From Tenodera sinensis (Eukaryota > Arthropoda > Insecta > Mantodea > Mantidae), in contig CM060964.1 in NCBI GenBank assembly GCA_030765045.1, positions 278,188,888 through 278,252,887 of the forward strand: 64,000 bases of DNA. The letters are read 5' to 3'. A program made the position numbers and the translations under genes. The first letter of the stretch is position 1. Each line of letters opens with the position of its first letter. Under the pieces are notes generated by a model. It had not been told where the DNA came from. It made no database searches and was given only the letters and a program-made list of their open reading frames with translations. Below, piece by piece: positions 56,811 through 64,000 of this stretch.

Positions 56811-58850
56811 ATGTTACTGAGAAGCGGCAAAGTAGTGGGACTTTTAACCCTAAGTGAATTGAATAAAGAAATTAAAATGTCGCGAAAAGAGATAGAAACA
56901 GGAGTGGGGGAAGGGGCAGATAGGCCTAGTTATCAGGTAGAATTAGAAAGTGAGGAACAGCTAGCAATAAGCAAAGACCAAAGGTTAATGATGATCATGT
57001 TTGAAAGACTAGAACAAAAAATGGAACAAAACAAGGTAGAATTGAGACAGGACATAGAACAAAGTTTAGGTCAGAGTATAGGTGAGAAACTGGAACAGAA
57101 TAAGGAAGAGATAGGTCAGAAAATGGAGGAAGTGAGACAGAACTTAGAACAGAAAATGGAATTAGGTAGACAGAACTTAGAACAGAAAATGGAATTAGGT
57201 AGACAGAACTTAGAACAGAAAATGGAATTAGGTAGACAGAACTTAGAACAGAAAATGGAATTAGGTAGACAGAACTTAGAACAGAAAATGGAATTAGGTA
57301 GACAGAACTTAGAACAGAAAATGGAATTAGGTAGACAGAACTTGGAACAGAAAATAGAATTAGGAAGACAGGAGTGTAAAGAAAATATGAAAGTAATGGA
57401 AACTAATTTAAAATTAGTACATAAAAACTTAAATGAAACAAAGGAAGCCTTAGAAGCTAGGATAGAAATCGTAGGAGATAGGATGGGAAAAATAGAATCA
57501 GAAATGAGAGAAAATAAGATTGTATTAGAAGGAGAAATTGCTAGATGTAGAGATGAAATAACAGAATGTAATACAAGTGTAGACTGTAAGATTACAAATG
57601 TAAAAGCAGAAATCACTGAGGAATTAAGGAAAGAGATTGAGGTAGTAAAGAAAGGCATTATTAATGAAACTGTAGAACAAATTGTAATTCCTAAAATTAA
57701 GATGATGAATGATGTGGTGCATTTACAACAAGATGCTATAAATGATATGAAACAGAGTCACTTAGAAATAAAGAATGATTTAAAATCAATTTGTGAAGAA
57801 ATGAAAAAAGGGAAAGAAAGTTTGGCTAATATAAATGATGTTGTGAATGCACTACGAAGGCAAGATGATCTAGATGAAAGTAATGTACAAGATGAGAGTT
57901 ACTTGAATAATGTACAAAATGTTGACTCACCATACAGAGAAAGAGGTTCACAACCAAACAATGACACAACACATAACACATGTTACACCAACAGCATATT
58001 ACATGAAATCACTCCACCTACATTTGACGAGGAGAAGGGAGACGACCCAAAACTCTTTGTTAAAGAGATGGAAGAATATTTTAAAGTGAAAAGGATACCA
58101 AATGAGCTTAGGTTGATGATAGTTAAGAAAAGCTTAAAAAACAAGGCATTAGAATGGCTCAGGTTAACACTAGCTGGTCATGAGTCGTATAGCTCATTCA
58201 GAAATTTATTCCTATCAAGGTATTGGGGTCCAGCCAAGCAAAACCAAACTAGGGTAGAGCTAGCGACAGGTAGATCTGATCCAACCAAAGGGTTATCGCT
58301 AGTCGATTATTTTATGAATGTAGCCAACAAAGGAAAGCTATTAGACCCCAACTTGTCGGAAGCAGAACTAATTACCAGCATAACAAGACATTTCCCAGAC
58401 ACAGTGAGAACAGGATTAATTGTTGCGAGGCCAGTAGATTTTGCAGATATGATAGAATTGCTGACAGCCTTCGAAACACAAAATGGTCGGCCTAATGAGC
58501 ATAGACATAGGAACGGTCACCCAAACTCACCCATCTTAAACCGGAGCACGGCTACGAACAACCAGAGTGAGGGAGAACATAGAAATACTAGGAGCACCCA
58601 TGAAAGGGGGAGAGGGGCACACCATTTCCCACAACCACATAATCATGGCGAGAGGATGGAGAACACAAGACAGCGGTACCACGACACAATACCGAGTGGT
58701 GAATCGAGATACAGAACATATACATATGATCGTGGAAGACCAGGAGACCATACCCATCAAGTGAATCACATACGATTCTGTAGGGAATACTTCGACAACC
58801 AAAGACCGTCATACAACAGAGGTTCACGCCAAAGGGGCAGAAACCAATGA
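56811..58850 (+). CDS. E3 Gag (capsid protein), 679 aa, lacking only its last residues
   Basis: ATG at 56811 (MLLRSGKVVGLLTLSEL). Residues about 60-290 are a long coiled coil; within it seven 11-residue units (NLEQKMELGRQ) are encoded at 57141-57371. A linker with the conserved DSPYRERGSQPNN leads at about residue 400 to a capsid-like domain (DDPKLFVKEMEEYFKVKR, KNKALEWLRLTLAGHESYSS, RYWGPAKQNQTRVELATG, TSITRHFPDTVRTGLIVARP). The tail after about 570 is rich in Arg, His and Asn. TGA at 58848 replaces the TGG found in E1 and E2, so about 40 residues of tail are lost. No CCHC knuckle and no protease DTG or DSG triad. It should form RNA-packaging particles. Confidence 0.85.
   Translation: MLLRSGKVVGLLTLSELNKEIKMSRKEIETGVGEGADRPSYQVELESEEQLAISKDQRLMMIMFERLEQKMEQNKVELRQDIEQSLGQSIGEKLEQNKEEIGQKMEEVRQNLEQKMELGRQNLEQKMELGRQNLEQKMELGRQNLEQKMELGRQNLEQKMELGRQNLEQKMELGRQNLEQKIELGRQECKENMKVMETNLKLVHKNLNETKEALEARIEIVGDRMGKIESEMRENKIVLEGEIARCRDEITECNTSVDCKITNVKAEITEELRKEIEVVKKGIINETVEQIVIPKIKMMNDVVHLQQDAINDMKQSHLEIKNDLKSICEEMKKGKESLANINDVVNALRRQDDLDESNVQDESYLNNVQNVDSPYRERGSQPNNDTTHNTCYTNSILHEITPPTFDEEKGDDPKLFVKEMEEYFKVKRIPNELRLMIVKKSLKNKALEWLRLTLAGHESYSSFRNLFLSRYWGPAKQNQTRVELATGRSDPTKGLSLVDYFMNVANKGKLLDPNLSEAELITSITRHFPDTVRTGLIVARPVDFADMIELLTAFETQNGRPNEHRHRNGHPNSPILNRSTATNNQSEGEHRNTRSTHERGRGAHHFPQPHNHGERMENTRQRYHDTIPSGESRYRTYTYDRGRPGDHTHQVNHIRFCREYFDNQRPSYNRGSRQRGRNQ
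57141..57371 (+). repeat. 33-bp coding tandem repeat in E3 gag (7 units)
   Basis: Seven units of 33 bp starting aacttagaacagaaaatgga, nearly identical except the last. Each encodes NLEQKMELGRQ (last IELGRQ). E1 has three related units and E2 two, so copy number varies without breaking the frame. Confidence 0.9.
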
Positions 58851-59033
58851 AACACCGACAACGTAAGGCAACAGTAACAGAATGAAAATGTGCCAGATAG
58901 GACAGATGCTGCACAGAATACAGAAACAACAACCACCACCAACACTCAGGGAAATTACAACAACTAAGTTCATCCCAAACTGGCTAGATGACAAACAACA
59001 AAATCTCAGCAACTTACAATTGACATCGACACC

Positions 59034-59204
59034 ATGATGGCTACACAGAGAAGATCTGGAAAGATGGAGCTATTGTATACTGGACCACTGGTCATAACAA
59101 AACAGCTGGGTGACCACACGTATGAGCTACATAATACAAATGGCAAGTTGGTAGGAAGATACCATAAAAATAAATTAAAGCCATACAAAGAAAGGACCAA
59201 ATAG
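59034..59204 (+). pseudogene. E3 integrase C-terminal relic (GPY/F-like), 56 aa
   Basis: Open frame MMATQRRSGKMELLYTGPLV ... VGRYHKNKLKPYKERTK with a stop at 59202. Pattern: GPLVI, then a hydrophobic YEL strand, NGK, and RYH..KLKPY, as in the C-terminal module of Gypsy-type integrases, which helps bind DNA or choose targets. Nothing of the integrase core, RT or protease lies between it and gag (58851-59033). Confidence 0.7.
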
Positions 59205-59947
59205 TCTTTGCCAACAAATATGTAAGGCAGGAATAGTAGAGATGATGGAAAATAACAATTTTTAATGGGTTACTTATAGAAAATTATGTTCAGATTAGGA
59301 ATTACAACAAGGAAGAAAACCAACATAGTCATTGGCTATATTGACCACAAAGAGCATTGTCAACAAAGACAGATGAGGACGCTGATTGTCATTAAATAAA
59401 CGAATTATAGGGACGGAAGATAATATGTTTTTGACATAAGGATGTCAGGGACAAAAATAAAAAGAAATCAATTATGATGACAAAGATATAATATTTCGAC
59501 ATAAAGATGTCGAGGGGAATTGAGAAGAAAAATAATACAATTGCAGAATAATTATAAGTATAGAAGTTTTCTTATAGAAATAAGAGACAAAGAAGTGACA
59601 ATTAGTGAAGTGAGGAAAACCATAATCAGAAAAGCAATGCCCATGAATTAAGATGGATATAGCCAATGCTAAGCTCGAAGAAATGTTGAACCAAACAACA
59701 ATGAATAATAACCCAATTAAGAAAAATGGTACCATTAGTAACATCAGAGTTTAAGAACCGACTCAATGACCTGCCTATACATAAGCTTATAAGACAAAGA
59801 AGGCAAAGAACTGAATAAAATATTGCCATAAACATGATCATAATCATTAGCTCAAAATTTGTATCCTGTTTTTCTCTCCTCATAGCAATGAATACAAGTC
59901 AAAAACCACATAATAAACCATGATACACTTAAATTATATTTGTGTCA

Positions 59948-60307
59948 ATGTCAAATGTACAATAACTGAGTATATGTTGTATAAGAACTGAATATGTGTT
60001 GTACAATAACTGAATATGTATTGTATGATAACTGGATATATTGTATGGTAACTGGATATATTGTGTAATAACTGGATATGTTGAGTAATAACTAAATGTG
60101 TTGTACAAAAACTGAATATGTATTATGTAATAACTGAATATGTATTGTATAATAACAGAACATATGTGGTATGATAGCTGGATATATTGTAAAATAACTG
60201 AATATGTATTGTATAATAATTGGACATGTGTAATAAGTAAATGTGTTGTACAATAACTGAATATGTATTGTATAATAACTGAATGTATTGTGTAGTAATT
60301 GAATATG
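59948..60307 (+). repeat. E3 3'-region tandem repeat (about 23-bp unit)
   Basis: About fifteen degenerate units with the core TATTGTACAATAACTGAATA, corresponding to the arrays in E1 and E2. Confidence 0.85.
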
Positions 60308-60483
60308 TGAAATTTATAAAGACATGCTGTATCATGCCAAAACAAAAGACAAAGACAAACAGTGAAGAAGACTGTAAAGAAAAGAAAAAAAAAAAAAAAA
60401 TATTGTACAAAGTGATTGAATCAGAGGAGTAGGGAGAAGTATTATATTGTGTTTCAAGATTGTAAATATAGGTGACAACTTGA

Positions 60484-60501
60484 AAAACAAAACAAGGGGC
60501 A
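60484..60501 (+). other. E3 polypurine tract
   Basis: The purine-rich run aaaacaaaacaaggggca lies just before the 3' LTR (60504). The core caaggggca is kept at the same place in E1 and E2. Such tracts prime plus-strand DNA synthesis. Confidence 0.75.
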
Positions 60502-60503
60502 TA

Positions 60504-61072
60504 TGAGACAGAATATTAGACCCCAATAGAAAATCGTTCATATAAATGTTTGTTAAAAGTGTATAAATTTCTAGTTCTTGTTTGGGTGTATCAGGAACTT
60601 ATTTTTAATATTCAGGATAGCCAATGTTTTCTTGTTACTAGATAGTTTGTTTGTGTTTTAACAATAAAAATTATTTGCGCGGATGAATACCGCGGATGAA
60701 AAGAAAAATGGTGGTGTGTCGTACCAAAGCGACGCCAAGAACTAGTTCAGTAGCGTCTGTATGCTCAAGGGGATAAGACGTGTTTCGGTAGCGTGTGAAC
60801 ATGGAACTTTCACCACACTTTTATCCAGCGTAAATTCTACCAAATCATTTAAGTGTGAAGGTTTTGAGTATTTAATATGATGCTGAGAGTGTAAAATAAC
60901 GAAGTGTTAATAAATAAATATGTTGTGATAAAAAAAACATTGATATATGCATTCCATCCGTTAACCTCGACCCTGTAGATAGGAATCACGTCTGCTATCA
61001 CAGTATTTCATCTTTCAGAGAAGAACATTATTCTTGCTGCTATGTGTTAATAATCATTATAAAAACTGCACC
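60504..61072 (+). repeat. E3 3' LTR
   Basis: 569 bp, partner of 55945-56512. It ends CTGCACCA where the 5' LTR has CTGAACCA. Followed by the target duplication tggg. Confidence 0.9.
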
Positions 61073-61076
61073 ATGG

Positions 61077-62098
61077 GTTACTTATAGAAGATTATGTTCA
61101 GATTGGAAAATACAACAAGAAAGAAAATCAACATAGTCATTGGCTATATTGACCACAAAGAGCATTGTCAACAAAGACAGATGAGGACACTGATTGTCAT
61201 TAAAGAAGTGAATTATAGCGACGGAAAATAATGTGTTTTTGACATAAGGATGTCAGGGACAAAAATAAAAAAGAATCAATTGTGATGACAAAGATAAAGT
61301 ATTTTTGACACAAAGGTGTCGAGGGTGAATTGAGAAGAAAAATAATACAATTGCAGAATAATTATAAGTATAGAAGTTTTCTCTTATAGAGATAAGAGAT
61401 AAAGAGGTGAAAATTAGTGAAGTAAGAAAAACCATAGTCAGAAAAGCAATGCCCATGAATTAAGATGGATAATGCTAAGCTTGAAGAAATGTCGAACTAA
61501 ACAATAGTGAATAAGAACCCAATTAAAAAATGGTACCATTAGTAACATCAGAGTTTAAGAATTGACTCAACGACCTGCCTATACATAATAAGCTTACAAG
61601 ACAAAGAAGGCAAAGAACTGAATAAAATATTGCCATAAATATGAACATAATCATTAGCTCAAGATTTGTATCCTGTTTTTCTCTCCTCATAACAAGGAAC
61701 ATAAGTCAAAAGCCACACAATAAACCATGATACACTTAAATTATATTTGTGCCAATGTCAAATGTATAATAACTGAATAAGTGTTGTATAATAACTGAAT
61801 ATGTGATATATAATATCTGAACATGTGTTGTATAATAACTGAACATGTGTTGTATAATAACTGAATATGTGTTGTATAATAACTGAATATGTATTGTATA
61901 ATAACTGAATAAGTGAAAATTATAAAGACATGCTGTGTCATGCCAAAACAAAAGACAAAAACATACAGCGAAGAAGACTGTAAAGAAAAAAAAAGTATTG
62001 TACAAAGTGTTTGTATCAGAGGAATAGGGAGAAATGTTGTATTGTGTTTCAAGATTGTAAATATAGGTGACAACTTGAAAAACAAAACAAGGGGCATG
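61077..62098 (+). other. E2 3' non-coding region (resumes after E3)
   Basis: Collinear with 59267-60503 of E3 (words gttacttatagaa, ttgacataaggatgtcaggg), with a shorter tandem array at 61757-61913 and the purine tract aaaacaaggggca just before 62099. No gene. Confidence 0.8.
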
Positions 62099-62753
62099 TG
62101 AGACAGAATATTAGAAGACCCCAAAAGAAAATCGTTTATGTGAATATTTGTTAAGAGTGTAATTTGTTTTTTGATGTTGGTATGAGATGGTTAAATGACG
62201 AAAACGTGTTACTAATGTTCATTGTTACGAACAACTAAGTTTGTTTAAAGACGTCATAAATATTTCCATATTTAATTTTAATATATATGTATAAATATTA
62301 GAATTATATGTGTTCAATAATAAAAGCGAAATCAGGATAGCTAAAGATCGCTTCCCTAACAATATGGGAACTATTTGATGGACGCATGCGCGGATGTATA
62401 CGAGAAAGGTAGTATCACGTGAGATGACGCTGAACTTTTTTTTTTTTTTCACTAGCGTCTACGTGTCCAAGGTGATAGGACGCATTTTGGTAGTGTGTGA
62501 ACATTGTAGAATGTTTACCAGACTTTCATCAAGCTTTTGTTCAACTTTTTTAAAAAGTGGAAAGACTTATATAATTTAAAACGGTGCTAAGAAGATTTAT
62601 TTAAATGTAAAACAGAGAAAAAGTGTTAATAAAATAATACATTGTGGTGAAGAAACATCGTGTGATTTTTCATTCCATCCGTTACCACGCCCTGAGAGAA
62701 ATAAGAGCCTCATCGCTCAAACGTGAAACAACGCTTCGATAAAAACTGCACCA
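62099..62753 (+). repeat. E2 3' LTR
   Basis: 655 bp, partner of 52618-53267. Followed by the target duplication gagt at 62754-62757. Confidence 0.9.
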
Positions 62754-62977
62754 GAGTCAAATGAATTAACAACCTCTTCGACCATTTCTATGTGCTCAGC
62801 ATAACATAAAACTGCATTGACCCATGTTCCCCATTGAGTTAACACTGGTGCAGGAGGAAGTCGGATAATAGGTGGTGTTGATCTAAACAACTTAACTCTT
62901 TTAGGAGATTTAACAAAAATTCTCTTTGTACTGGACACAAATCTATCTACCAATGGCAAAGAATCATGTATTGTCAC
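62754..62977 (-). pseudogene. hAT-transposase-like gene, second piece
   Basis: Minus-strand frame: HDSLPLVDRFVSSTKRIFVK, then LPPAPVLTQWGTWVNAVLCY, then AEHIEMVEEVVNSFDS. The V.L.R/Q-WGTW motif and the surrounding pattern match hAT-type transposase-like proteins common in animal genomes. It joins in frame upstream to 63915-64000 (across a hAT element) and downstream to 52425-52617 (across E2). No stop in this stretch. Confidence 0.65.
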
Positions 62978-63914
62978 CAGGATTGCCAACTCGTACGATA
63001 ATTATGGAGGCATACAATAATTTTAATGTTTGTACAATGGTTGCCAACCCATACGATAATTATGGGGGTGTGCGATAATTTGAATGTATGATAGTTCGAT
63101 ATTGGCAAAATGTCATTTTCACTGGTTTGTCACACCAGCGAAATGAAACTAATTACAAATAATGACACCACTTTTGCCCTCATTGTCTGTCTCTGCCCCA
63201 TAGCAACAATTTCCAACCCTACTAAGCCTGCTAATCTTTATCCTCTTATTGCCAGTGTGCCGAGGTCTGATAGTTTCAATGAAGAAAGCACTGTTCAGAA
63301 AATTGATGATCAATGTAGAAAACTCGGAATACGTGCTACTCCGTGTGAAATAAAGAACATGCCTGAACCTGACAGTTTCTGGAATGCGGTTAAACATGTC
63401 ACCTTGGTGGAAATACTGATTTCAAAGAACTAGCGGCCTTTGCATTATCAGTGGTTTCCTTGCCCCACAGAAGCACTTCTTGTGGAAGAGTTTTTTCTAA
63501 ACTGCGTTTAATAAAAAAACAACGTTAGAAACAGATTGGCACTAGATACGGTAAATGAACTGAGTTTGTCGTCTCGACTTATGAAAGAACGTGGTAGGTC
63601 TTAAAATCTGCAAGTCACCGAGATGTTAAGGTTTATCTCAACAACAAATGTGTACAATGCTGCAATGCTTGAGGAAGATGAACTTCCAGATGAATAGTGC
63701 TAGAAACATAAGTGCTAAAGTTGTAATATTTGTTGAGGTCATCAATCTTGTAAGTGGATATAATAGACATTATTACTCTTATATTTTCATAGGTATTATA
63801 CTGATATTTTTATTGTTGTAGCGTTTGCTTTATGATGTACAATAATTTTGAGTCCAAATCTATAATTTTGAGTGGCTGGTATGATAATTTTACTTTTAAA
63901 TGTTGGCAACCCTG
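62978..63914 (+). mobile_element. short hAT transposon (937 bp) with 8-bp target duplication
   Basis: Ends are CAGGATTGCCAAC on the left and CAGGGTTGCCAAC on the complement of the right: a 13-bp terminal inverted repeat with one mismatch. The target duplication attgtcac lies at 62970-62977 and 63915-63922; 8 bp is diagnostic for hAT. The left end is locally duplicated: gccaac followed by tacgataattatgg occurs at about 62985 and 63044. Confidence 0.85.
63110..63530 (+). pseudogene. hAT transposase C-terminal (dimerization) relic
   Basis: The frame 63110-63433 ends ...EPDSFWNAVKHVT. After a shift near 63400, LGGNTDFKELAAFALSVVSL then PHRSTSCGRVFSKLRLIKK is the conserved hAT C-terminal dimerization region (with S-C-G-R-V-F-S in place of the usual E-R-V-F-S). 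Everything upstream of the C-terminus is missing. Confidence 0.7.
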
Positions 63915-64000
63915 ATTGTCACAGAAATGCGATGAAGAGCATGTGCCAAACAAGTTCTATTAATTATGTTAGGAAAAATACCTTTCAGGGTTTGTCCTGA
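63915..64000 (-). pseudogene. hAT-transposase-like gene, first piece (runs off the window)
   Basis: The minus strand reads IFPNIINRTCLAHALHRISV, the T-C-L-A-H-A-L-H-R motif typical of hAT-type transposase-like proteins, continuing in frame to 62977 when the 937-bp hAT element and one 8-bp duplication are left out. The N-terminal part lies beyond 64000. Confidence 0.65.

Larger units (their letters stand above)
55945..61072 (+). mobile_element. E3: Gag-only LTR retrotransposon (inner), nearly intact gag
   Basis: A 5128-bp insertion within the 3' region of E2, between 4-bp duplications tggg (55941-55944 and 61073-61076). LTRs of 568 and 569 bp. Canonical tRNA-Lys primer site at 56516, gag 56811-58850, integrase relic 59034-59204, tandem repeat 59948-60307, polypurine tract 60484-60501. 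No protease, RT or integrase core. The LTRs differ at a handful of sites. Because it lies inside E2 it is younger than E2. Confidence 0.9.
52618..62753 (+). mobile_element. E2: Gag-only LTR retrotransposon (outer), carrying E3
   Basis: LTRs at 52618-53267 and 62099-62753, with 4-bp target duplications gagt (52614-52617 and 62754-62757). About 5.0 kb without E3. Order: 5' LTR, variant primer-site region, decayed gag, integrase C-terminal relic, then (after E3) the rest of the 3' region, a tandem repeat, a purine tract and the 3' LTR. About ten base differences between the LTRs plus a T-run length change suggest it is older than E1. It inserted into a hAT-transposase-like frame. Confidence 0.9.

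Noticed and set aside
57116..57658. 180-codon minus-strand frame with FCLPNSIFCSK repeats
   Set aside because: Antisense shadow of the gag coiled-coil repeat; the same shadows appear over E1 (14467-14877) and E2 (53977-54168).
50489..63000. Reading the hAT-like pieces at 52.4 and 62.8 kb as exons of the CFAP69-like gene
   Set aside because: They join each other in frame across target duplications and carry hAT-type motifs, not splice sites.

Overview
The window looks like intron-rich, AT-rich, repeat-packed nuclear DNA of an animal, most likely an insect with large introns. Reasons: split host exons with GT-AG borders; I-like, CR1-like and R1-like LINEs; pogo, Tc1, mariner-like, hAT and TTAA-site DNA transposons; tRNA-derived SINEs; and Gypsy-type LTR elements, one with a tRNA-Lys primer site. 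Nothing bacterial or viral is seen. Species cannot be named from this.

Host gene. Four minus-strand exons (50489-50678, 35591-35802, 27242-27445, 2217-2444) have consensus-like splice borders and matching phases (1, 0, 0). They read as the C-terminal part of a CFAP69-like ciliary protein. Most of the window is therefore intron of one gene, with introns of about 14.7, 8.1 and 24.8 kb filled by mobile elements.

Layout. 1-2.1 kb: LINE ORF1 relic, SINEs, a fold-back insertion. 3.3-8.3 kb: decayed R1-like LINE. 8.3-9.7 kb: giant AAT microsatellite. 9.7-16.7 kb: LINE-A with an open frame, split by a complete minus-strand Gag-only LTR element (E1). 17.8-22.2 kb: four-layer nest of pogo, Tc1, LINE-B and SINE. 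22.2-28.6 kb: dispersed repeat, LINE relics, mariner-like relic, SINEs, host exon. 28.6-31.7 kb: second LINE-A carrying a TTAA-site element and a palindromic SINE. 35.6-38.2 kb: host exon and a second pogo relic. 38.8-43.0 kb: near full-length LINE-B between 94-bp direct repeats. 44.4-45.0 kb: internally deleted LINE-A. 45.6-49.65 kb: CR1-like LINE with an SGNH-esterase ORF1. 50.5 kb: host exon. 52.4-64.0 kb: hAT-transposase-like gene split by a 10.1-kb nest of two LTR elements (E2 containing E3) and by a 0.9-kb hAT element.

Main discovery candidate. E1, E2 and E3 are three complete insertions (two LTRs, 4-bp target duplications, primer site, polypurine tract) of one family. It codes for Gag but has lost nearly all of pol; only the last 40-55 codons of integrase (GPY/F-like module) remain. 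E3 kept a nearly full Gag of 679 residues with an expanded 11-residue coiled-coil repeat. The family must have moved with enzymes supplied in trans while keeping gag, like the plant TR-GAG elements.
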